NCBI GenBank assembly: GCA_963682055.1
Contig: OY821741.1
Location: 24,560,711 to 24,624,710 of the forward strand
Reading direction: 5' to 3'
Origin: Primula veris
Taxonomy: Eukaryota; Streptophyta; Magnoliopsida; Ericales; Primulaceae
DNA length: 64,000 nucleotides
Position numbers and translations under genes: made by a program
In this document: piece by piece, positions 1-10,028 of the stretch
Layout of the letters: each line of letters begins with the position of its first letter
Numbering within the stretch: position 1 is the first letter of the stretch
Notes under the pieces: generated by a model
Database searches by the model: none
What the model was told of the DNA's origin: nothing
What the model saw: the letters and a program-made list of their open reading frames with translations, nothing else

Positions 1-564
1 CCCATCAGACTCATCACCATCAAAACGCTCCTCAGAAATGAGGGCATCAAAATTGGTCGTATGAGCCCCAACACAAGTCAGCGTCTGAAGCCGCGCGTTG
101 AACTCGGCTTCTTTGGCGGACTCGTGAGCATCCGAGGCCGCTTTACGGCGATCATCGTCAAAGGAGAGGTCACGGCGAGCTTCAATCACAGCTGCGGAAG
201 CATCGTATCTGGCGCGGGACAAACGGAAATACTTCACCAACACGTTGGCCTTGGTCACAAGCAACTTTAATTTGCCGAAGTACTCGCCTTTTGCACGCCA
301 ATATCGATCCAAACGACGCTCCTGAACCTCAACAGCATGCTCGGCACGGCGAACATATTCTCGAAAAGAGGCCGCCTGTGTTTTCAGCTTGGTCCGCAGT
401 CGAGCACATTGGTCGGTCAATTTGACATTTTTGCTCATCAAAACAATGTAGGGCCACCTGTCAGGCACCTCACTAGCCGCACCAGATGAGACCTCGTCCC
501 GGGCAGCACCAGTAGGTCCTAACCCCGGGTTAACTAGGCATGGAGAACCAGCCTGGTGCGACGT
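1..564 (-). pseudogene. Partial antisense coiled-coil ORF, start codon lost
   Basis: An open minus-strand frame from 564 to the window edge matches the 212-residue ORF at 15,552-16,190 codon for codon, apart from point changes. At the position of that ORF's ATG (minus strand, 562-564) this copy reads ACG, so the normal start is gone. The product would be a charged, helix-rich protein of unknown function. It is truncated by the window edge, not necessarily in the genome. Confidence 0.6.
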
Positions 565-698
565 AGTAGCATGTGCCTATAAAAAAAAGGGGGGAAGGAG
601 AAGAACGAGAAGAGATGAATAAAAAAAAAAAAAAAAAAAAAAACGAGAAGAGAAATTTTTATAACAAGATACAAAGAAAACGACAACAAGCTATTTTA

Positions 699-1364
699 TT
701 ACTCCGACAACCCCTCAGCAGACGCCGAAGTCTCTACTACATCGGCAAAATGAATTTCTCGCAATGAATTAATTTGCGTCCCCAAACGCTCACGAATGAC
801 CGCCTCGATTCGGTTCAAAGCAACAGTGGTTTCAGTCACCCCGGCCTTCGCATCAACCATGCGCTCTGCCCGGGATACACCACTCATTCCTTTTATAAGC
901 TCAATCACCTCTAAAGCGCGAGCTCGGGCCCAATACGCTTTGACAAAGGATAGCAGCAGGTCCGCGTCCTCGAAAACGGCCCCAAGGACCAAGGTCAAGC
1001 TTGTCACACGACCTCGGGCTTCATCACGAGAACGTCGTAGGGCACCGAGAAGTTCCTTCGCTTTACCCTTATTTGCCGTGTAATGGGCGGTCTTTTTACT
1101 AAATTTCTCTCCCAAATCACGTAACCGGATCGCCAGGTTGGAAATATGAATATTCAGACCCTCGATTTCCTGATAGGCACAAGTCAATTTCGCGGTAAGG
1201 GACGCGTTAGACCTTTCCAAATCCTCCATTACGTCACCTACACTACGACTAGGCGAGGTCCAGACCACCATGGCAAGGGGGTTATTAGGTACCTGACAAT
1301 ATTTTGTTTTCATATCCTTCAAAATATGACGACCATCAAAAGAAATTGACCCAAGCAAGCCCAA
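699..1364 (-). CDS. Antisense coiled-coil ORF of Tat retrotransposon (copy 1)
   Basis: A minus-strand frame of about 220 codons, matching 16,387-16,992 in the complete element but about 20 residues longer at the C-terminus, because the other copy has a TGA where this one has CGA. The protein is hydrophilic, rich in Glu, Arg, Ala and Leu, and helical throughout, with no catalytic motif I recognise. The first codon of the open frame is TTG. A more likely start is either the ATG of MVVWTSP or a splice acceptor just upstream of it (TTGTCAG), so the N-terminus is uncertain. Function unknown; structural or coiled-coil proteins of this kind are common in extra ORFs of Tat elements. Confidence 0.55.
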   Translation of the reverse strand: MGLLGSISFDGRHILKDMKTKYCQVPNNPLAMVVWTSPSRSVGDVMEDLERSNASLTAKLTCAYQEIEGLNIHISNLAIRLRDLGEKFSKKTAHYTANKGKAKELLGALRRSRDEARGRVTSLTLVLGAVFEDADLLLSFVKAYWARARALEVIELIKGMSGVSRAERMVDAKAGVTETTVALNRIEAVIRERLGTQINSLREIHFADVVETSASAEGLSE

Positions 1365-1422
1365 CAGAAAGCAACCATAACACTTATATTATCACTCCCC
1401 CAAAAGAATCTGTTTCTAGATA

Positions 1423-1462
<40 letters not shown>

Positions 1463-1476
1463 TGCCAGAAATATAG

Positions 1477-2815
1477 TCAAGGTTCCACCTGAGGAGATGT
1501 TGGTGGGGGAACAGTAGAATCCGGCCGAGGAGAAGACGCGGTCGACATAACTTGAGGACGCAGCGCTGTCGAAATTGTCTGCCCCGGTAGCCGCGGAAGC
1601 TCTTCTTCACGAAGATTCGCCCAGTCCAAGGGTTTCGGGCGGTGCCCCATGCGGACACGGGTACACCAACTCCGACCACGCCCTATCCGACAGAGGAACA
1701 TTCGCGAAGTTGAGCGCCCGCACATGAGCGCAGTATACAGAAAAGTTGGCCATCATCGCTAACTTTTTCCGCTCCTCCGCCTGTGCCGTTTTCAGGGCAG
1801 ACACCTTAGCCTTTTCGGCTTCCACATCCTCAGCCAGGAGCAAGTTCTCCTCCTCTACTTCGCCGTACTTAGCGGCCATGCTTTCTTTTTCCTCCCTCAA
1901 TTTCTCGACCTCCTCGGTCAGGTGCAGGAAGTCCACCGACAGTTTGTCATAATTCTCGCCCAGGGTTTTCTTCTCGGCGACCAATTTCTCCTTATCGGCC
2001 TCAAGATTATCCTTCTCGGCCACCAATTTCTCTTTCTCAGCCCCGAGAGCTCCCAGCTGATCCCGTAGCGCCACGGCACTCACAGCAATCTGCACTTTAA
2101 CACATTAGTTTCCAAATAAAATACAAGTACCCAACCTATATAGTGCAATACGAGCCCCACATACCCTCAGCGCATCCGCATGGACCTGCTCTATCACTGA
2201 CATTGTAGGTTGGGCAGATAGCTTTTCTGCATTCTTAAACACAAGGGGTTTCAGAGCCGTATAACCCATCTTCAGCGTTCTCGGTTGATCCAGCAGTTCA
2301 CCCCTACATCGGTCAATGTACCGGGTCATTGCAACCCCATCCACCGACCCCTTCTCTGATCCGTCAAGAGCCTCACCCTCGACACCCACCACATCATCCC
2401 CGGCATTCTCTTCGCTGCCTTCCCTCCCCACCCCCACGCCCTCCTCCAACGGCTCAATCTCAGGGGCCCTATGCTCGATCTCTTCCTCATTACGGAGGGG
2501 CGAGCACACGGACAACTCTATCGGACCCTCGGTGGGGATAGGCGAGATGACCGGCAAAGTCATCGTACCATCTCCCATATTCGTCAAGAGGTTCATATAT
2601 CCGAATACATCGTCGACCGACCCCTGAAACACAATAATACCCGTAGATCGGGCAAGAGCGAGGGTAACCAATTGAGAAGTCAGTAGCTGAAACAAGACGA
2701 CTAATAAAGCAAAGCACTAGCGAACCAAATGACAAACCAAAAGACAAGAAAATCATAATACATATACACATACCTCGCCCGGAGCAACGTCATCCTCAGC
2801 GGTATCCCCTTGAGA
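1477..2815 (-). pseudogene. Spliced antisense gene of Tat element, 5'-truncated copy
   Basis: Minus strand. A fragment of exon 2 (2,774-2,815) ends at a GTATGT donor; exon 3 (2,165-2,623) follows a TTTCAG acceptor; exon 4 (from 2,089 down to about 1,477) follows TGCAG. Exon 3 is 459 bp and fully open here, unlike the copy at 17,879-18,344. Exon 4 encodes a strong coiled coil with Glu-Lys-Leu heptads, then a proline-rich tail. An extra G near 1,644-1,646 relative to the other copy shifts the frame, so the tail is read in another frame. Exon 2 is cut off by the minisatellite and the N-terminal domain is lost. Confidence 0.6.
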
Positions 2816-5800
2816 AGTCCGGACTGCTTTAAAAAAAAACAGTGCGGACTGTTTTAAAAAAAACAGTGCGGACTGTTTTAAAAAAAAATAGTTCAGACTG
2901 TTTAAAAAAACAGTTCAGACTGTTTTTAAAATAGTTCAGACTGTTTTTAAAATGACTTAAAAATAGTTCAGACGGTTTTTAAAAAAAACATTTCAGACTG
3001 TTTTTAAAAAAAAAAGTTCGGACTGTTTTGAAAAATAAAACAGTTCGGACTGTTTTGAAAAAAAAAACAGTTCGGACTGTTTTTAAAAAAAAAAAGTTCG
3101 CACTGTTTTGAAAAAAAAACAGTTCGCACTGTTTTAAAAAAAAAACAGTTCGCACTGTTTTAAAAAAAAAACAGTTCGCACTGTTTTAAAAAAAAACCAG
3201 TTCGGACTGTTTTAAAAAAAAAAGTTTGGACTGTTTTAAAAAAAAAAAAGTTCGGACTGTTTTTAAAAAAAAAAAAGTTCGGACTGTTTTTAAAAAAAAC
3301 AGTCCGGACTGTTTTAAAAAATAACACTCCGGACTGTTTTAACTGTTTTTAAAAAAAAACAGTCCGGACTGTTTTAAAAAAAAACAGTCCGGACTGTTTA
3401 AAAAAAAACAGTTCATACTGTTTTTAAAATGACTTAAAAATAGTTCAGACTGTTTTTAAAAAAAAACAGTTCAGACTGTTTTTTTTTTAAAAAGTTCAGA
3501 CTGTTTTAAAAAAAAACCAGTTTAGACTGTTTTAAAAAAAAACAGTTCGGACTGTTTTTAAAAAAAACAGTCCGGACTGTTTTAAAAAAAAACAGTCCGG
3601 ACTGTTTGAACAAAAAAACAGTCCGGACTGTTTTAAAAAATAACAGTCCGGACTGTTTGAACTGTTTTTAAAAAAAAGCAGTCCGGACTGTTTTTAAAAA
3701 AAACAGTCCGGACTGCTTTCAAAAAACAGTGCGGACTGTTTTTTTAAAAAAAACAGTTCAGACTGTTTTTAAAATAGTTCGGACTGTTTTTAAAATGACT
3801 TAAAAATAGTTCAGACTGTTTTTAAAAAAAAACAGTTCAGACTGTTTTTTAAAAAAAAAAGTTCAGACTGTTTTGAAAAAAAAAAGTTCAGACTGTTTTG
3901 AAAAAAAAAAATTCGGACTGTTTTGAAAAAAAAAACAGTTCGGACTGTTTTGAAAAAAAAAACAGTTCGGACTGTTTTGAAAAAAAAACAGTTCGGACTG
4001 TTTTGAAAAAAAAAACAGTTCGGACTGTTTTTAAAAAAAAACAGTGCGGACTGTTTTAAAAAAAAACAGTTCGGACTGTTTTAAAAAAAAAACAGTCCGG
4101 ACTGTTTTAAAAAAAAAAAAACAGTCCGGACTGTTTTTAAAAAAAAAACAGCCCGGACTGTTATGAAAAAAAAAACAGTGCGGACTGTTTTAAAAAAAAA
4201 CAGTGCGGACTGTTTTAAAAAAAACAGTGCGGTCCGGGCTGTTTTAAAAAAAAACAGTGCGGACTGTTTTAAAAAAAAAAACAGTCCGGACTGTTTTGAA
4301 AAAAAAAACAGTTCGGACTGTTTTAAAAAAAAACAGTTCGGACTGTTTTAAAAAAAAAACAGTTCGGACTGTTTTTAAAAAAAAACAGTTCGGACTGTTT
4401 TAAAAAAAAACAGTGCGGACTGTTTTAAAAAAAAAACAGTCCGGACTGTTTTAAAAAAAAAAAAACAGTCCGGACTGTTTTTAAAAAAAAAACCAGTCCG
4501 GACTGTTTCTAAAAAAAAAACAGTGCGGACTGTTTTAAAAAAAACAGTGCGGTCCGGGCTGTTTTAAAAAAAAACAGTGCGGACTGTTTTTAAAAAAAAA
4601 CAGTGCGGACTGTTTTAAAAAAAACAGTGCGGACTGTTTTAAAAAAAACAGTCCGGACTATTTTAAAAAAAAACAGTGCGGTCCGGGCTGTTTAAAAAAA
4701 AAACAATGCGGACTGTTTTTAAAAAAAAACAGTCCGGACTGTTTTAAAAAAAAAAACAGTCCGGACTGTTTTAAAAAAAAAACAGTCCGGACTGTTTTAA
4801 CAAAAAAAACAGTCCGGACTGTTTTAAAAAATAACAGTCCGGACTGTTTTAACAAAAAAAACAGTCCGGAATGTTTTAAAAAATAACAGTCCGGACTGTT
4901 TTAACTGTTTTTAAAAAAAAAAGTCCGGACTGTTTTTAAAAAAAACAGTCCGGACTGCTTTAAAAAAAAACAGTGCGGACTGTTTTAAAAAAAACAGTGC
5001 GGACTGTTTTAAAAAAAAACAGTGCGGACTGTTTAAAAAAACAGTTCAGACTGTTTTTAAAATAGTTCAGACTGTTTTTAAAATGACTTAAAAATAGTTC
5101 AGACTGTTTTTAAAAAAAAACAGTTCAGACTGTTTTTAAAAAAAAAAGTTCGGACTGTTTTTAAAAAAAAAGTTCGGACTGTTTTGAAAAAAAAACAGTG
5201 CGGACTGTTTTGAAAAAAAAAACAGTTCGGACTGTTTTGAAAAAAAAACAGTCCGGACTGTTTTAAAAAAAAAAACAGTCCGGACTGTTTTTAAAAAAAA
5301 ACAGTGCGGACTATTTTAAAAAAAACAGTGCGGTCCGGGCTGTTTTAAAAAAAAACAGTGCGGACTGTTTTTAAAAAAAAACAGTCCGGACTGTTTTAAA
5401 AAAAAACAGTTCGCACTGTTTTAAAAAAAAAACAGTTCACTCTGTTTTAAAAAAAAAAAACAGTTCGCACTGTTTTAAAAAAAAACAGTCCGGACTGTTT
5501 TAAAAAATAACAGTCCGGACTGTTTTAACTGTTTTTAAAAAAAAAACAGTCCGGACTGTTTTTAAAAAAAACAGTCCGGGCTGCTTTAAAAAAAAACAGT
5601 GCGGACTGTTGTAAAAAAAACAGTGCGGGCTGTTTTAAAAAAAAACAGTGCGGTCCGGGCTGTTTTCAAAAAAAAACAGTGCGGACTGTTTTTAAAAAAA
5701 AACAGTCCGGACTGTTTTAAAAAAAAAACAGTCCGGACTGTTTAAAAAAAAACAGTTCAGACTGTTTTTAAAATGACTTAAAAAAGTTTAGACTGTTTTT

Positions 5801-5898
5801 GGTTCAGACTGTTTTTGGTTCAGACTGTTTTTAAATTTACTTAAAATGGTTCAGACTGTTTTTAAAATGATTTAAAATAGTTCAGACTGTTTTTTTTT
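2816..5898. repeat. Palindromic A/T-spaced minisatellite, about 25-bp unit
   Basis: About 120 tandem units. The core is CAGTCCGGACTG with variants CAGTTCGGACTG, CAGTGCGGACTG and CAGTTCAGACTG. It is followed by TTTT or TTTTT and then 6-12 A. The consensus AAAACAGTCCGGACTGTTTT is its own reverse complement, so each unit can fold on itself and both strands read nearly alike. Longer variant cores with GTGCGGTCCGGGCTG recur at 4,227, 4,546, 4,676, 5,328 and 5,648. A secondary spacer, AAAATGACTTAAAAATAG, recurs near 2,940, 3,426, 3,786 and 5,080. ORFs in it are artefacts. Confidence 0.95.
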
Positions 5899-6652
5899 TG
5901 CGTTTTTGGATTTTTGTTGATTTTAGATTTTTGTTGATTTTATGAGATTTTTTTTTTATTTTTTGGGATTTTTAAAAAAAAAAATCCATATTTTTTCGGG
6001 GTTTTGCCTCTTTTAATTTTTTTTTGCATTTTTTCATATTTTTTTTATTTTTGCATTTTTGTATTTTTATTTTCTGGAATTTTTTTATTTTTTTTGATTT
6101 TTTACATTTTTATTGGTTAGTTAGGGGAAATGGACCAATCCTTAATTAGTTTCAATTTCATGGACCAATCCTTAAATACTTTTGTTTTCATGGACTAATC
6201 CAAAATTTACCCGGACTCGTAACGTATCTGACTAACGTATAACATGATATTACAAAGTATATCCACGCATTTGCATACCATATACATCTGAATCTGATCA
6301 TCCCCAAAGTTACTCCAAAGATTGAAAAAATATATATCTTATCTTACTCCGATGACATCTCCATCAGTACAACCTAGCCAAATCAAACCCCTAATCGATT
6401 AATTTCAACAAGTGATTTGATCAAGCTTGTATATGATTGCATCGAGATAAAAACTTTATAAAAATATCTTGAACCTCACTTCGTATATTCCTAATAACAT
6501 AACAAGCCGCGCAATAATTCATCTTTATCCCCTTTACTAAATAGTAAATACTGACGAAAACAAACTATGGGAAATACCGCCTTATAAACGTGCATACTGT
6601 TTTCCAGTTAAGGGAGTCACGTCAGAATTGTAGATCTGTATGATTCAATGTT
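5899..6652. other. T-rich tract, then probable 3' flank of the host gene
   Basis: 5,899-6,120 is T-rich low-complexity sequence with runs of 7-9 T. At 6,127-6,205 the phrase ATGGAC(C/T)AATCC occurs three times about 33 bp apart. The remainder, to the stop codon of the methyltransferase exon at 6,653, has no ORF or repeat that I recognise and could include its 3' untranslated region. Confidence 0.5.
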
Positions 6653-7054
6653 TCATAAAAAACTTGTTCTGTGAGACTGTAACATGTACAAGAAAATCCC
6701 ACCTGCAACTGAAACATTTAGGGACTCAAATTCTCCAGCCATGTGTATACTTACAAGCTCACATAATTGCCTAGTTTTCTCCGAAAGTCCACCTCCTTCG
6801 CTTCCCAAAACTAAACACAATGGTCTGTCCGCTAAAGAATCTACAAGTTTTTGAGAAAGGGGAATGAATAGCTTAGATTGCTCATTGCGATCTGGATGAC
6901 CAGCCAAAATTTTGAAATGGAATATTTCTATTAGAGATTGTAGATGAGCCCAAGTACCGGAAACAATTGGAATTTGAAAAGAGGCTCCTCTGCTAGCTCG
7001 AAGGGCTTTCTCGTTGAATGGGTCACAACAACCAGGAAGAAGGAATATGCCACC
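6653..7054 (-). CDS. SpoU/TrmH-type RNA 2'-O-ribose methyltransferase, last exon
   Basis: This exon has 133 codons plus TGA. It carries two of the three SpoU motifs: motif 2, LVLGSEGGGLS, near 6,790-6,825, and motif 3, LNVSVAGG, near 6,690-6,720. These form part of the trefoil-knot S-adenosylmethionine site in SPOUT methyltransferases, which methylate ribose 2'-OH in rRNA or tRNA. The exon starts at a TAACAG acceptor (7,055-7,060) in phase 0. Its first residues, GGIFLLPGCCDPFNEKALRA, continue directly from the exon at 25,403-25,453. In plants this family usually acts in plastids or mitochondria; the N-terminus is not in view, so location is unknown. The reading frame is intact, which argues for a living gene, but its upstream exons were not found. 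Confidence 0.88.
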   Translation of the reverse strand, partial: GGIFLLPGCCDPFNEKALRASRGASFQIPIVSGTWAHLQSLIEIFHFKILAGHPDRNEQSKLFIPLSQKLVDSLADRPLCLVLGSEGGGLSEKTRQLCELVSIHMAGEFESLNVSVAGGIFLYMLQSHRTSFL

Positions 7055-7259
7055 CTGTTAGTAATTAATGCAAAAATGATAATTTATTACTTTATGGATA
7101 CTTAAATAAGAAACAGAAAAAAAAAAAAAACCCATGTTGTACACAACTTGATTGCGGATATGGATTTTATGGTATCATTTTACTTGTTGGTACCCAGTGT
7201 AAAAACGTTGTCTAAATAATCAATCAAAATTTTGATTTAAGTTTCATTCTTCCATTTAA
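7055..7259 (-). other. Host intron, 3' part, before the retrotransposon insertion
   Basis: Intron sequence between the TAACAG acceptor and the target-site duplication of the Tat element. AT-rich, with no ORF. Together with 24,790-25,402 it would make an intron of about 0.8 kb if the insertion were absent. Confidence 0.75.
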
Positions 7260-7264
7260 ACTAT
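7260..7264. repeat. Target-site duplication ACTAT (left)
   Basis: ACTAT lies immediately left of the 5' LTR and again at 24,785-24,789 immediately right of the 3' LTR. A 5-bp duplication is usual for Ty3/gypsy integrase. Confidence 0.95.
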
Positions 7265-7834
7265 TGATAGAACATAAAAATTAGACCCGAATATTCTATT
7301 CGGGTAATAATCAACCCACTTTATAAATGGGTATCCAACGCTTAAATGGGTCGTCTCATACTTTTTATAGGAATTGAGGTGTTACTATCAAAAGCCCAAG
7401 CCCAATCAAATGGGGACCCATGTCTGAAAAACCCCTGGGATGAAGACATTTGTCAACATCCTAGAAGGCATAGTTGCCTATAAATAGCCAACTACCCCTC
7501 CTAGAAAAGGACCAGAAAATCCATCCAAAAAATATAGAGAGAAGTTGAGAAAAGAGAGAAACTAATCAGCACACACCACTTCAAGAAATAAACCGAGAAA
7601 ATACAAAGCCGAGCACCGAATAAAAGGGGAGAAAGATCAAGACGAGAGATTAAATAGTCATATCGAGCACAATTGTAAAACCGAAATACTAATCCGAGCA
7701 AGTGTAATAGTCCGAATAAGGATAATAATCCGAGCAATAATAAAGATCAGGAAGTGTCCATTATTCACAGTTGATTTACTATTATATCATTGTTGAAAAG
7801 CCTAACGCGACCGACCAAAGTTATGGCTTTATCA
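7265..7834 (+). repeat. 5' LTR (570 bp)
   Basis: Begins TGATAGAACAT and ends GGCTTTATCA. It matches 24,219-24,784 with 7 substitutions (6 transitions, 1 transversion) and a 4-bp insertion around 7,441. It contains a TATA box at 7,479-7,486. Confidence 0.97.
7479..7486 (+). promoter_or_regulatory. LTR TATA box
   Basis: CCTATAAATAGCC, with TATAAATA at 7,479-7,486, about 350 bp upstream of the LTR end. The same box is at 24,429-24,436 in the 3' LTR and, on the minus strand, at 42,984-42,991 in the solo LTR. Confidence 0.8.
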
Positions 7835-7836
7835 AA

Positions 7837-7856
7837 TGGCGCCGTCTCCGGGAATC
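7837..7856 (+). other. Primer-binding site, tRNA-Asp-like
   Basis: TGGCGCCGTCTCCGGGAATC starts two bases after the LTR. From memory, the complement of plant tRNA-Asp 3' end is TGGCGCCGTTGCCGGGGATC; three of the 20 positions differ. Tat elements commonly use a primer of this type. Confidence 0.7.
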
Positions 7857-7862
7857 ATCTAG

Positions 7863-10028
7863 TTCCCAACTAGTTTAGAATTCGAATACCAATACTCTGC
7901 CAGACGAGCGACAATAGTTACCAATGTAGAGGAAACCCATCCCGAGATAATAGAAACCAATAACCAAAACACGCAAATTAGCCAACAAGACCTCGACGAT
8001 CTACTCGCCATCCGCGACAGATATGAAGCTATCCAATCCGGAAACCAACCAACAACCTCCTACGTCAACCAAGAGCAACCGGTCGAACCACCCCGACATT
8101 TCATCGAAGGGATTGTCGACGAACACCCTTCGTCCTCGGAGGACGAACAAGACGTGCCCGTATTAAGGCGTGCACGAAGACGCTTAACCGGGTCCCAAGC
8201 AGGGCCGAGCTCAAGAGTCCTTTTGCCTACAGCCTCGGTCAACTCCGGTGCTCGTTTACAAACGGACGAAGCTCATCAGTTTGGCATGCCCGAGGATCAT
8301 GTACTCGGACAGTCGCCCCGACTACCGACTAATCCTCCGAGGATGATTACACCACCCACGGTGGAGGTACAACACGTTGTTCCGTTAGCCGATGAAAGGA
8401 ACTACGCCCAGCTACAAGCCCAGCTGGCGGCATGCATGACGGCCATGACAGCGGCCGGCATCGTATTGCCAGTTATCCAACCCGACAAAGACCCACGCCA
8501 TGAAGTGGAAGATTCTGCCTACAGGGCCGCCCTGGAGGCAGCGGGTCGGTGACCCGATACAAGAGTCCCCCACCAAGGGGGCAATGTCCCAATAACTATC
8601 GTCCATCCGAACACTCATATGGAACGTGTCCACACAAACACAAAGGACGGTAGATATCCCGAATACAGGATCGGGAAAGGATATGGCCCACCACCACATC
8701 AGGGAGGATACCCTCCCCCCTACCAAGTCACGGATGACGCGTTCCAACAGGCTTGGAACGTATGCCAAGAAACCCCTTGTGCTGAACAGATCACGCGGTA
8801 CCGCAATCCTATGGGGTTCGTCATCCCCGAATTCAGGCTCTATGATGGAAAGAGTTGCCCTATCGACCATCTAAGGCACTACAAGACGAAGATGGAACTG
8901 TGGAGTGATGACCATGCACTGATGTGCAAATTTTTCAAAAACAGCTTGGGTCAAGAGGCTTCGTCATGGTATCACAACTTACCACGGGGCTCCATTAGAG
9001 ACTGGGCAGAATTGCTAAGAGCATACTCCACCCGATACGCTGCTCATCGGAAAAAGAAGGTTAGTATCGAAACCCTTCTTAAAATGGCGATGATGCCAAA
9101 TAAAAGGCTCAACGATTACTGCATACGTTTTATCGACGTAGCAAACCAGATTCCACGATATGCCAATAATATAGCCATCCAAAACTTTATCAATTCCATC
9201 CCTAATGGCTATTGGGCGAGAAGGAAGTTCATAGGCAAAAACTTCCCGGCCACTGATTCCCTGCTAGCCTATTGTACCCACCTCACCGCTAAAAACGACG
9301 AAGTGCGTTTCCTCAACCGAACTCTACCAAAAAGAGAGTCGGTCCGCGAGGCACAGGTGGGTCGCAAAAGAGTTAGGAATAACCAGGGAGAAGCATTCCA
9401 ACCGACCAGAAAGGGCAAAGAGCCCAAGGTCCATAGCAGGGTAGAGCGACCACGAGCACTAGAGCCCAAACCGCTCCAGATCGCATACCCAACACCGACC
9501 AACGAACATAAACCGCTCCAGCTCACCTACCCAATGCCACCCAAGCCGTTTCAACAAGGTCGGCCCCAAGAGAGGGAACACCCAAACGCTTTCGGACCGG
9601 TCGAGCTGCGATACACTTTCAACCTGTCTGCTGAAGATATCCTCAAGGATATATGCAGGGAAAGTTGGTATTCCCGACCGTAACCGATCAACACTCCCCC
9701 CAGTCAGAGAGATTCCAAGCTCTTCTGCGCATATCATGAGGATCACGGCCATCTCACTGAGCATTGCCGTAACCTGCGATGGAGAATGAACCAGTGGGGC
9801 AATGCAGGATACCTAGCCAAGTTCATCAAAGGAGCTGGGAATAAAGGCAAACAATTGGCCATCAAGGGATCCGACAACCGGCAAGGCAAAACGATCAACG
9901 TCGTTCATATGACAAGACCCAAGGGCCCAGGCGGGGAACGATCGCGACAACGGCAGCTGGCCCACTTTGGCCAAGTAGCCAAGGCATCACAGGCGTCGAC
10001 CTCTAAACGACACTGCACACAACGATGA
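7863..10028 (+). pseudogene. gag: gag polyprotein region, interrupted by in-frame stops
   Basis: One frame is open from 7,863 into pol except for TGA at 8,550, TAA at 9,681 and TGA at 10,026. The segment 8,619-9,680 is a retrotransposon gag core (residues such as PEFRLYDGK, SIRDWAELLRAYSTRYAAHR). The zinc knuckle CAYHEDHGHLTEHC lies at about 9,726-9,767, after the second stop but in the same frame. There is no in-frame ATG before 8,286, so the original start is lost or unclear. The TGA stops are what CGA would give by C-to-T change. Gag would form the particle and bind element RNA; this copy cannot make the full protein without readthrough. Confidence 0.85.

Larger units (their letters stand above)
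1..2815 (+). mobile_element. Truncated Tat-lineage Ty3/gypsy retrotransposon copy (antisense-ORF region only)
   Basis: Positions 1-2,790 align with about 15,627-18,510 of the complete element at 7,265-24,784. Over 1-564 the alignment to 15,627-16,190 has no net gap. The same antisense ORFs, splice-site positions and poly-A tracts occur in the same order. Gag-pol and the 5' LTR would lie left of the window. The right end is cut at about 2,815, where the palindromic minisatellite begins, so the 3' LTR is missing. By eye the two copies are roughly 93-95% identical. Confidence 0.9.

Noticed and set aside
2816..5898. Open frames of 60-65 codons such as those at 4,163 and 4,658
   Set aside because: They only translate the minisatellite (repeated Lys-Lys-Asn-Ser type runs) and exist because the A/T spacers lack stops.
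7501..7737. 78-codon minus-strand frame, seen again at 24,451-24,687
   Set aside because: It is the reverse of the LTR in both copies; no start context or independent evidence of coding.
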